Shown here piece after piece: positions 8,467 through 16,983 of a stretch of 39,828 bases of DNA. The stretch's first letter is position 1, and each line of letters opens with the position of its first letter. The position numbers were made by a program, and so were the translations under genes. Below the pieces are notes generated by a model. The model was not told the origin of the DNA and searched no databases. It saw only the letters and a list, made by a program, of their open reading frames with translations. Source of the stretch: Verrucomicrobiota bacterium (GTDB lineage: Bacteria; Verrucomicrobiota; Verrucomicrobiia; Limisphaerales; UBA9464); assembly GCA_025363585.1 (NCBI GenBank), contig JANYDN010000184.1:1-39828 (forward strand), written 5' to 3'.

Positions 8467-10356
8467 ATGGATCGTTCCTACAGCCGCATCGGCCTGACCA
8501 ATTGGATCGTCATCACGCTCGCGGCCATTGCCGTCGAGCTGCTGGCCCGTCTGGCGAGTTCTTCCGCCGTCGAAGCCGCCGCCATCTTCCTGGCGTTGGG
8601 CAGTCCCATCGCCTTCCTGGGCTGGTTCCAGATGCGCCTCGCCGCCCGCGAGGCCGACGAACAGGCCGAGATGGAGGAGCTTTCCCTGCGCCGCGCCGAT
8701 TCTTCCCTCTTCGCCGAGTCCGCGGCCGACGCCTTTCCCGCCCGGCGCGCCCGGATGTCGTTCGAACGTTGGATTGTCCCGACCGTCACGATCCTCGTGT
8801 TCATCGGCCAAGTCTTCGGCACTTGGTGGATCTACAAGGAATTCCAGGCGTGGGACGGGACGAAGGTCGAGCAAGCGTCGCTCGTCGCCGCCTCGCTCGC
8901 GGGCATCGGGCTCATCCTGCTGCTCCTGGGATTGTACTCGTCCAAACTCGCGCGTTACGCCGGGGTCGGGATGCTGCGGCCCAGTTCGGCTTTCCTGGTG
9001 CTCGGCGCGCTGTTGGTCCTCGCGGCGTCGGGCACCTCGATCGGTGCCTACGCCACCTACCAGTCGTGGGACAAGTACCTCACCATCCTCTGCGCCGGCA
9101 TCCTCGCGCTGATCGCGGCCGAGACGTTGTTTTCGCTTGTGTTCGAGGCGTACAGACCGCGCGTGAAGGGCCGGGAGCAACGGCTGATCTACGAGAGCCG
9201 CTTGGTCGGTTTGCTCGGCCAACCCGCGGGCTTGTTCAGCACCGCGGCGCAGGCGCTCGACTACCAGTTTGGATTCAAGGTCAGCAACACGTGGTTCTAC
9301 CGGTTCCTCGAACGCGCGTTTGCCTGGATCGTCGCCGCCCAACTCGCGGTGCTCGCGCTCTCCACGACGGTCGTCATCGTCGAGCCCGGCGAACAGGGCC
9401 TGCTCGAGCGTTTCGGTGCCCGCGTGGCCGTGCTCGAGCCGGGGTTCCATTTCAAGCTTCCCTGGCCGATCCACACCCTCCGCCGCTTCGATACCCGCGC
9501 GATCCAGAGCTTCAACATCGGGTTTGAAAACGATCCCGAGTCCGAGAAGCAGAACACGATCCTCTGGACCCGGCCGCACATGAAGGAGTTCAACCTCCTC
9601 GTCGCTTCCCGCGAGCAGGGCACCAACGCCGCCGATGCCAATCAAACCGTTCCCGTGAATCTCCTCACGGTGAACGTCCCGGTGCAGTTCAAGGTGACCA
9701 ATGTCCTCGAATGGGCCTACGGCCACACCACCCCGGCGCGACTCCTCGAACAGATCGCCAACCGCGAGGTCGTCCGCTACCTGGCCTCCGTCGACATCGA
9801 CAAGATCATGTCGGTCGGACGCCTCGAGGCCTCGCAGGAACTCCGTCACCGCATCCAGGAACGCGCCGTCGCCACCAAACTCGGCACCGAGATCGTTTTC
9901 ATCGGCCTCCAGGACATTCATCCGCCCCTCGGCAACAAGGACCAGAAGGTCGCCGCCGCCTTCGAACAGGTGATCGGCGCGGAACAGGAAAGCCGTTCGA
10001 AAATCCTCGAGGCCGAGGGCCTGGCCAACGAGATCATCCCCGCCGCCGAGGCCGCCGCGGCCAAGATCGTCTTCGACGCCCGTGCCGCCGCCGCCAGCAA
10101 GGTGGGCGACGCCGCCGGCCGTGCCGCCCGGTTCGAAAGCCAGTTGGTCGCCCACCGCGCCGCGCCCGATGTCTATGCCGCCCGCAATTATTTCGAGACG
10201 CTTCGCGTCGCCGCCGGCGCCTCGCGCAAATACGTGATCGTTCCCACCAACGCCCACGAAACCCTGATTTTCAACCTCGAGGACAGGCTGCGGAAGGATA
10301 TCCTGGATCTTCCCCTCGACCCCACCAAACCCGCCTCGGCGGCCGACAAGAAGTAG
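8467..10356 (+). CDS. SPFH/band-7 (HflK-like) protein with polytopic N-terminus
   Basis: About 6-7 hydrophobic segments, then VVIVEPGEQGLLERFGARVAVLEPGFHFKLPWPIHTLRRFDTRAIQ and an Ala/Glu-rich coiled coil (ESRSKILEAEGLANEIIPAAEAAAAKI). Confidence 0.85.
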   Translation: MDRSYSRIGLTNWIVITLAAIAVELLARLASSSAVEAAAIFLALGSPIAFLGWFQMRLAAREADEQAEMEELSLRRADSSLFAESAADAFPARRARMSFERWIVPTVTILVFIGQVFGTWWIYKEFQAWDGTKVEQASLVAASLAGIGLILLLLGLYSSKLARYAGVGMLRPSSAFLVLGALLVLAASGTSIGAYATYQSWDKYLTILCAGILALIAAETLFSLVFEAYRPRVKGREQRLIYESRLVGLLGQPAGLFSTAAQALDYQFGFKVSNTWFYRFLERAFAWIVAAQLAVLALSTTVVIVEPGEQGLLERFGARVAVLEPGFHFKLPWPIHTLRRFDTRAIQSFNIGFENDPESEKQNTILWTRPHMKEFNLLVASREQGTNAADANQTVPVNLLTVNVPVQFKVTNVLEWAYGHTTPARLLEQIANREVVRYLASVDIDKIMSVGRLEASQELRHRIQERAVATKLGTEIVFIGLQDIHPPLGNKDQKVAAAFEQVIGAEQESRSKILEAEGLANEIIPAAEAAAAKIVFDARAAAASKVGDAAGRAARFESQLVAHRAAPDVYAARNYFETLRVAAGASRKYVIVPTNAHETLIFNLEDRLRKDILDLPLDPTKPASAADKK

Positions 10357-10397
10357 ACGACGCCTCCCGGCACCCCTTTCCACACCGTTCATTCCCG

Positions 10398-11315
10398 ATG
10401 AAGAAGAACCCGTTGACGCTCCTGATCGGCGCCTTGTTGCTGCTGGTCTTCCTTGCACTCCAGCTTTGCTTCCAGGTCCGAAGCACGGAGGTCGCCGTGA
10501 TCACGACCTTCGGCAAGTTCAGCCGCGCCGAATCCGAGCCCGGCCTGTACTTCAAAATGCCGCTGGGAATCCAGAAGGTGCAGAAGTTCGACCAACGCCT
10601 CCAGACCTTCGAACGCAAGTACGAGCAGCAGGTCACCCGCGACCAAAAGTCGCCGATCCTCTCGGTCTTCGTCGGATGGCGCATCCAGGACCCGCGCGTG
10701 TTCCTCGAGTCCGTCGCCGGCGATTCCACCCGCGCCGAGGGTTTCCTCGAGAACGTGGTCCGCGACGCCAAGAACTCGGTGATCGGCCGCCATGACTTCT
10801 CGGAGTTGATCTCTCCCGATCCTTCCAAGGTGAAGTTCGAGGAGATCGAGAAGGAGATGGCCGTCGCGATGGAGGAGAACGCCAAAAAATACGGCATCCA
10901 CGTCGAATTCGTCGGCATCAAGGAACTCGGCCTTCCCGAGGCGCTCACCGCGAAGGTCTTCGAGCGCATGCGCACCGAGCGCGAGCGTCTGGTGAAGAAG
11001 TATCTCGCCGAGGGAACCTCCGAGGCGCTGCGCATCCGCTCCGAGGCCGAACTCAGGCGCACCGAGCTCATTTCCGCCGCGGAAAGCCAGGCCCAGAAAA
11101 TCCTCGGTGGCGCCGAGGCCGAGGCCACCAAGTCCTACCAGATCCTCCAGCAGGATCCCGAGTTCGCGGTGTTCCTCCTTTCCTTGCGCTCGCTCGAGGG
11201 ATCGCTCAAGGAACGCTCCACGCTGATCCTTGATCCCTCGACCCCGCCCTTCTCGCTCCTGCGCGGCGACAAGCTCGGCACGATCCCCGGCACCCGGGCT
11301 CCGGACCACAAGTAA
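10398..11315 (+). CDS. SPFH/band-7 (HflC-like) protein
   Basis: MKKNPLTLLIGALLLLVFLALQLCFQVRSTEVAVITTFGKFSRAESEPGLYFKMPLGIQKVQKFDQRLQTFE. Confidence 0.88.
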   Translation: MKKNPLTLLIGALLLLVFLALQLCFQVRSTEVAVITTFGKFSRAESEPGLYFKMPLGIQKVQKFDQRLQTFERKYEQQVTRDQKSPILSVFVGWRIQDPRVFLESVAGDSTRAEGFLENVVRDAKNSVIGRHDFSELISPDPSKVKFEEIEKEMAVAMEENAKKYGIHVEFVGIKELGLPEALTAKVFERMRTERERLVKKYLAEGTSEALRIRSEAELRRTELISAAESQAQKILGGAEAEATKSYQILQQDPEFAVFLLSLRSLEGSLKERSTLILDPSTPPFSLLRGDKLGTIPGTRAPDHK

Positions 11316-11321
11316 CCCGCC

Positions 11322-12401
11322 ATGGCCACCCCTTCCTCCGGAGATCTCCGCCCCGTGCGCTCACACGCCACGGGTGACGACGCATCGAGCCAGGCGCTCA
11401 GCGAGGCGTTGGGCAGCAGCCTCCTGCTCGTGCGACTCCTCGCGGTCGTGCTCGCCGTGGCGTTCGTCTTCTCGTGCGTCTTCACGGTCAATCCCAGCGA
11501 GGTCGCCGTCGTCCTCCGCTTCGGCAAACCGGTCGGCCAAGGCCCGGACCAGATCCTCAAACAAGGCCTCCACTGGGCCTTTCCCTATCCGATCGACGAG
11601 ATCGTCCGCATCCCCATCGGCGAATCCAAGGTGATCAAGGCCACCAACGAATGGTACGCCGTCACCGCCGAGGAGGAACGCGATGGCATCACGCCGCAGG
11701 GCGGACCCCAACTTTCCCCGGGCATCGACGGACACGTCATCACGTCCGACGGCAACATCCTCCACGTCCGCGCCACGCTGCGTTACAAGATCACCAAGCC
11801 GGTGGACTACGCGTTCAAGTTCAGCAACGCCACGAACCTGCTCCGCAGTTGCCTCGACAACTCGATCCACTGGGCCAGCGTGCGGTTCACCGCCGACGCC
11901 GCGCTCCGCAACGAACGCATCGCCTACCGCGACGCCATCCGCACCCACCTCGCGTCGCTCGTCGAAACCCTCGGTCTCGGCGTTTCCATCGACACCCTCG
12001 ACGTCGAGGTCGCCGCGCCGTTGTACGTGAAGACGTATTTCGACCAGGTCATCGCCGCGGAACAGGACAAGAATTCCCGGCACACGGCGGCACAGGGCGA
12101 GTACGACCGCATCACCCGCGAGGCCATCGGCGAGGCACAGCGCACGCTGGCGATCGGCCAGTCGATCAGCAACTCGCTGGTCCTCGCCGTCGCCGCCGAC
12201 GCCCAGTCGTTTTCACAGCAACGCGAGGATTACCGGAAGAACCCGTCGTTGTTCCGCGACCGCCTCCGCATCGCCACCATCGGCCGCATCCTCACCAACG
12301 CGCAGGACAAGTTTTTCCAGCCGCTTTCCGTGGACGAGATCCGCGTGAACCTGAGCGCCGAGCCCCAGACGCCCCGCAAACCGGACCCGAACGTTCGCTG
12401 A
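11322..12401 (+). CDS. SPFH/band-7 (HflK-like) protein
   Basis: TM, then VNPSEVAVVLRFGKPVGQGPDQILKQGLHWAFPYPIDEIVRIPIGESKVI, coiled-coil C-terminal region. Confidence 0.87.
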   Translation: MATPSSGDLRPVRSHATGDDASSQALSEALGSSLLLVRLLAVVLAVAFVFSCVFTVNPSEVAVVLRFGKPVGQGPDQILKQGLHWAFPYPIDEIVRIPIGESKVIKATNEWYAVTAEEERDGITPQGGPQLSPGIDGHVITSDGNILHVRATLRYKITKPVDYAFKFSNATNLLRSCLDNSIHWASVRFTADAALRNERIAYRDAIRTHLASLVETLGLGVSIDTLDVEVAAPLYVKTYFDQVIAAEQDKNSRHTAAQGEYDRITREAIGEAQRTLAIGQSISNSLVLAVAADAQSFSQQREDYRKNPSLFRDRLRIATIGRILTNAQDKFFQPLSVDEIRVNLSAEPQTPRKPDPNVR

Positions 12402-12430
12402 CCGCCTTTTACCGCCCTACATTTCCGCCC

Positions 12431-14458
12431 ATGCAAGTCACGAGCCTCCTTTCCGACACCGATCCGCAGAAGCATCCCGACGGATGCGACTGCGGCCATG
12501 ACCACGGTGGACTCGAGCATTCGCACACCAACGTCCGCCTGTGGCAAACGATGTTGGGCGCGGTGTTCGTGGCGAACTCGTTCGCCGTCGACTGGATCTT
12601 CGACAATGCCGGAACCGTCCGCGATCTCAGCGCGCTCATCGGCACCGTCATCCTCGGCACGCCCATCCTCATCGTCGCGTTCAAGGATCTCCGCCTCGGC
12701 CGTCTCTCGATCAACGAACTCGTCGCGCTCGGCGTCCTTGCGTCGGCCGCCACGGGCGACTTCCGCACCGCCGGCATCGTCGCGTTCTTCATGTTGCTCG
12801 GCGAGCTGATCGAGACCCGCACGGCCGCCGGCGCACGCGCCTCGATCCAGGCCCTCGTCCACCTCACGCCGACGAAAGCCCGCCGCATCGTGGGCACCCG
12901 CGAGGAGGAAGTCCCCGCCTCCGAACTCAAGGTCGGCGACTCCATCCGCATCCGACCCGGCGACAACATCGCGGCCGACGGCGTGATCCTCTCGGGCCAA
13001 GGCTCGGTGAACCAGGCCAACATCACCGGCGAATCGTTGCCCGTGGACAAGGGCCCGGGCGAACAGGTGTTCGCGGGAACCATCAATCTCAACGGCGCGC
13101 TCGAGGTCAAGGTCACCAAGGCCGGCGAGGACACCACCATCGGCCGCGTCCGCGAACTGATCCTCGCCGCCGAGAAGACCAAGCTCCCGTTCATGCGGAT
13201 CATCGACCAGTACATGGGCTATTACACGCCCCTGACCCTGGTCATCGCCGCGTTGGTCTGGGCCTTCACGCACGATCTCAACCGCGTGATCGCCGTCCTC
13301 GTCGTCGCGTGCCCGTGCGCGTTCATCCTCGCCACGCCCACCGCGATGGTCGCCGCGCTGAGCGCCGCCGCCCGACTGGGAATCCTGGTGAAGAACATCG
13401 CCGACCTCGAGGCCGCCGCGCGCATCTCCGCGTTCGTCTTCGACAAAACCGGGACTCTCACCACCGGCAAACTCGTCGTCAGCCGCCTCAACCCCCTCGG
13501 CGACGTCACCGCGGCCGACTTGCTCCGCGCCGCCGCCAGCGCCGAACGCTTTTCCAACCATCCCACCGCCCGTGCCGTGGTCCAGCTCGCCACCGAGGCC
13601 GGCGTCCCGCTCGCCGAGGTCCGCGACTTCCGCGAGACCGCCGGCAAGGGCGTCGGCGCCACCATCGAAGGAACGCGCGTCGTCATCGGACGCGCCGCGT
13701 TCCTCCGCGACCAAGGCATCGAGGGCGACTTCGCGGGGAGCGTCGATCTCGACGAGACCGCCGGCTTCTCGCTGCTTTACGTCGCGCGCGACGGCAAATA
13801 CATCGGCTGGGTCGGCCTCCAGGACCAGACGCGCGCCGAGGCCGCCGAGGCGCTCCGCGAACTCACCGCCGCCGGCATCCGCCGCGTGGCGATGGTGTCG
13901 GGCGACCGCCGCCAGGTGGCCGAACGCGTCGCGAAGGAGATCGGGATCACCGAGGTCGTGGCCGAATGCCTGCCGCAGGACAAGGTGGAATTCGTGAAGG
14001 CGATGAAGGCCAAGGGGCATCGGGTCGCGGTGATCGGCGACGGCGTGAACGACGCGCCGGCGTTGGCCGCGGGCGACATCAGCATCGCGATGGGCGCGGC
14101 CGGATCCGAGGTCGCGATCAACTCCGCGACGATCGCGCTGATGAACAGCGATCTCCGTCGGTTGCCGTTCCTGGTGAAGCTGAGCCGCATGTCGCGCGCG
14201 GTCATCAACCAGAACTTCATGTTCGGCGTGCTCTTCATCATCGGCGGCCTGACGGCGGCCGCGATGGGCTACCTGAACCCGATCGTCGCGGCGATCATGC
14301 ACAACGCGGGATCGTTGATCGTGGTGTTCAACAGCGCGCGACTGGTGCGAATGGGCGAGGAACTCGAGCCGTTCCTGGCCGCTGCGCCCGCCGCCGAGCC
14401 GCCCGCAACCCAACCGCCGGCGCCCTCCGCGCCGACCCTGATCCCGGCCAACGCGTGA
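12431..14458 (+). CDS. Cation-translocating P-type ATPase (P1B-like)
   Basis: His/Cys-rich N-terminus CDCGHDHGGLEHSHTN, ITGESLPVDKGPG, VVACPCAFILATPTAM, FDKTGTLTTGK, GDGVNDAPALAAGDISIAMG. ATG at 12431. Confidence 0.93.
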   Translation: MQVTSLLSDTDPQKHPDGCDCGHDHGGLEHSHTNVRLWQTMLGAVFVANSFAVDWIFDNAGTVRDLSALIGTVILGTPILIVAFKDLRLGRLSINELVALGVLASAATGDFRTAGIVAFFMLLGELIETRTAAGARASIQALVHLTPTKARRIVGTREEEVPASELKVGDSIRIRPGDNIAADGVILSGQGSVNQANITGESLPVDKGPGEQVFAGTINLNGALEVKVTKAGEDTTIGRVRELILAAEKTKLPFMRIIDQYMGYYTPLTLVIAALVWAFTHDLNRVIAVLVVACPCAFILATPTAMVAALSAAARLGILVKNIADLEAAARISAFVFDKTGTLTTGKLVVSRLNPLGDVTAADLLRAAASAERFSNHPTARAVVQLATEAGVPLAEVRDFRETAGKGVGATIEGTRVVIGRAAFLRDQGIEGDFAGSVDLDETAGFSLLYVARDGKYIGWVGLQDQTRAEAAEALRELTAAGIRRVAMVSGDRRQVAERVAKEIGITEVVAECLPQDKVEFVKAMKAKGHRVAVIGDGVNDAPALAAGDISIAMGAAGSEVAINSATIALMNSDLRRLPFLVKLSRMSRAVINQNFMFGVLFIIGGLTAAAMGYLNPIVAAIMHNAGSLIVVFNSARLVRMGEELEPFLAAAPAAEPPATQPPAPSAPTLIPANA

Positions 14459-14527
14459 AACGCATGACGCCTCGATTCCGAATGCCACATTGACGCCGGC
14501 TTCCGGCAAGGATTTCCTTTGAATGCC

Positions 14528-14716
14528 ATGAAAACCGTGAACAAGCCGGCCGACGCAACGGCCTCCCGCAACCTTCTCGAAGAGGTGCTTCCCGAAGGAC
14601 GTCGCGCGGTGCCCATGACGGCCGTTCAGGAAGCCGATCGTCGCCGCCGATTCGAGGCGGCAATGAACCGAGTGTTCACGGAGCACCGGGAACTGTTCCG
14701 CCGTCTCGCACAGTGA
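14528..14716 (+). CDS. Small hypothetical protein, candidate antitoxin partner of the downstream Doc-like gene
   Basis: MKTVNKPADATASRNLLEEVLPEGRRAVPMTAVQEADRRRRFEAAMNRVFTEHRELFRRLAQ; stop TGA overlaps the GTG start of the next ORF. Function inferred from position only. Confidence 0.55.
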   Translation: MKTVNKPADATASRNLLEEVLPEGRRAVPMTAVQEADRRRRFEAAMNRVFTEHRELFRRLAQ

Positions 14717-15714
14717 CCCACCCGACGCCACTGTTCATCGAGCGATCGCATGTCATGCAGCTACATGACAGGGCGCTCGTGGAACATGGCGGGGCCTCGG
14801 GAGTAAGGGACGAGGGGTTGCTGGAATCCGCGATCGCCGCGGCTCGCAACACTCACCTGTATGGTGCGGGCGACGTCTTCGACGTGGCCGCGGCCTACGC
14901 GTTCCACATCGCGCAAGCGCAGGCATTCATTGACGGAAACAAGCGGGCGGCCATGGCGACGGCCCTCACTTTCCTTCATCTCAACGGTGTCGAGGATCTT
15001 CCGTCCGACGAATGCCTTTATCGAGCGATGATCGAGGTCGCGGAGCACACCTGCGACAAGCGGCAATTGGCCGCACTCTTCCGTGAAGCGGATGGACGAC
15101 CGTCGGGATTGAGCGAAACCCCTCTCGGATCCGATGACTCAGTGAACGCGCGACGCTTGACGAAGCGCGATCCGGCGTCCGGACCCATCGACCTCTCCAC
15201 GCTCTCCGTTCCACAGGGGCTGACGGGAGTGCTTCCCGTAACGGTGATGAGCCCGTCGGTGATCGGCTTCGAAGTCGTCCTAGTTTGGATGGTCCCGGAC
15301 GACATCGCGGCGGAACTCAAATCGGTCCGGAATCTGGGACTGTCCTTGAACACCGGCATATTTGGCTCGCGATCCGGCCTTCTCATGTGGATGGCGTTCT
15401 CCGCGACGGAGGGCACCGATGCGGAGGCAGTCCGTTACGCGTCCGAAAGCTTGGTCGCCCCAGACCAACCTCGTGCCACCGAGGTCCTGCGCGATCTGTC
15501 GCGCCAAACCCATTGGCATGTGGAAATCCGCGACACGCACGGCAACTCCATCCGTCAACTGGAATTCGAGAACCATTACGACCTCGAAGCGAGCCTTCAC
15601 CTGTTCGCGGAACTTTCGGCCTCCGTTCCCCCGTTTGATTTCGCCGAACTCAAACGCGATTTCCAACGCCTCAACCCGATCACCGCGCTGATCGCGACCC
15701 CCGTCGCGGCCTAG
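14713..15714 (+). CDS. Fic/Doc (death-on-curing) family protein with about 200-aa C-terminal extension
   Basis: Doc-like AYAFHIAQAQAFIDGNKRAAMATALTFLHLNGV; GTG start at 14713; extension without recognised motifs. Confidence 0.8.
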   Translation: MTHPTPLFIERSHVMQLHDRALVEHGGASGVRDEGLLESAIAAARNTHLYGAGDVFDVAAAYAFHIAQAQAFIDGNKRAAMATALTFLHLNGVEDLPSDECLYRAMIEVAEHTCDKRQLAALFREADGRPSGLSETPLGSDDSVNARRLTKRDPASGPIDLSTLSVPQGLTGVLPVTVMSPSVIGFEVVLVWMVPDDIAAELKSVRNLGLSLNTGIFGSRSGLLMWMAFSATEGTDAEAVRYASESLVAPDQPRATEVLRDLSRQTHWHVEIRDTHGNSIRQLEFENHYDLEASLHLFAELSASVPPFDFAELKRDFQRLNPITALIATPVAA

Positions 15715-15717
15715 ACC

Positions 15718-16977
15718 ATGGCCACCATGCAAACCCATCCCGGCACCGAGCAGTCCCAGCCCGCTCGGGACACCGCCCGCCCGCCAATCTCCGACGAAAT
15801 CGTCGTCCGTGTCGCCGGCCTCACCAAGACCTTCAAGGATTTCTGGGGACGCCCCAAGGCGCGCGCCGTCGACAACGTCGATTTCGAGATCCGCCGCGGC
15901 GAGATCTTCGGCCTGCTCGGGCCCAATGGCTCCGGCAAATCGACCACCATCAAGGTGCTGCTCGGCCTCCTGTATCCCACCAAGGGTCACGTCACCGTCT
16001 TCGGCCAGTCCCCGCGCGACGTCAAAACCAAGGCCCGCATCGGTTTCCTTCCCGAGGAAAGCTACCTCTACAAATACCTGAACCCGGGCGAGACCCTCGA
16101 CTTCTTCGGCTCGATCTTCCAACTCGACGGCAACGAACGACGCAAACGCACCGAGCAACTCATCGAGATGGTCGGCCTCAACCAGGCCCGATCGCGTACC
16201 GTCGGCGAGTTCTCAAAAGGCATGCAGCGCCGCATCGGGATTGCCCAGGCGCTCATCAACGATCCCGACCTCGTCATCCTCGACGAACCCACCGCGGGAC
16301 TCGATCCCATCGGTTGTCGCGAGGTGAAGGACCTCATCCTCGCGCTCGCCCGTCGCGGCAAGACGGTCATCCTTTCCAGCCACCTGCTCGCCGACGTCGA
16401 GGACGTCTGCGATCGCGTGGTCATCTATTACGGCGGACGCATCCAAGCCCAGGGCACGCTCCGCGAATTGCTCGCGGCACCCGACCAAATCCGGATCACC
16501 GCGCCGGTCCTTTCGCGCGAAGTCACCGAGAAGGCCCTTGCCATCCTCCGCAGCGAGGGCGGCGACAAGGTGCGTCTCGACAATCCCACCCAGAATCTCG
16601 AGGGCTATTTCCTTGGCGTCGTCGAACGCGCGCGCGCGCAGGCCAAGACCAGCGGTGCCACCAGCGGCAACCGCGTCGCCGAATTCATCCGCGGCGGCGC
16701 GGTCGACGCCACGTCGTCGCAGGCCGACAACGTCCTAGAGCGCCTCACCAAACCCCAGGCCGCTCCCGGCGAGGTCGCCGTCCAGTCGCCCGTGGCCGCG
16801 CCGTCGGTGGACCTCTCCCGACTCGACGCGCTCAAGCGTCAGGAACCCGCCGTTCCGTCGACGCCGACCCCCGCTCCCGACGCGCCCGCGCCCGCGTCCG
16901 CAGCGCCCACGCCGGCCGACCTTTCGAAGGCGAACGACAAACTCTCCGGCCTCCTCGGCGGCAAAAAATCTTCCTGA
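15718..16977 (+). CDS. ABC transporter ATP-binding protein with Ala/Pro-rich C-terminal extension
   Basis: GPNGSGKSTT, signature-region FSKGMQRRIGIAQALI, LVILDEPTAGLDP; C-terminal PSTPTPAPDAPAPASAAPTPADL. Confidence 0.93.
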   Translation: MATMQTHPGTEQSQPARDTARPPISDEIVVRVAGLTKTFKDFWGRPKARAVDNVDFEIRRGEIFGLLGPNGSGKSTTIKVLLGLLYPTKGHVTVFGQSPRDVKTKARIGFLPEESYLYKYLNPGETLDFFGSIFQLDGNERRKRTEQLIEMVGLNQARSRTVGEFSKGMQRRIGIAQALINDPDLVILDEPTAGLDPIGCREVKDLILALARRGKTVILSSHLLADVEDVCDRVVIYYGGRIQAQGTLRELLAAPDQIRITAPVLSREVTEKALAILRSEGGDKVRLDNPTQNLEGYFLGVVERARAQAKTSGATSGNRVAEFIRGGAVDATSSQADNVLERLTKPQAAPGEVAVQSPVAAPSVDLSRLDALKRQEPAVPSTPTPAPDAPAPASAAPTPADLSKANDKLSGLLGGKKSS

Positions 16978-16983
16978 GCCCCG

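Noticed and set aside
8194-10458. 754-aa ORF antisense to the first SPFH gene
   Set aside because: Low-complexity Gly/Asp/Glu/Arg-rich shadow ORF; the plus strand has clear SPFH sequence.
8467-12401. Calling the SPFH genes hflK and hflC by symbol
   Set aside because: Three paralogues are present and one has an atypical N-terminus; orthology to E. coli hflK/hflC cannot be established without phylogeny.
12230-14731. 833-aa ORF antisense to the P-type ATPase
   Set aside because: Shadow ORF caused by high GC3 codon bias; composition rich in Arg/Gly/His/Asp without a recognisable fold, while the plus strand has clear ATPase motifs.
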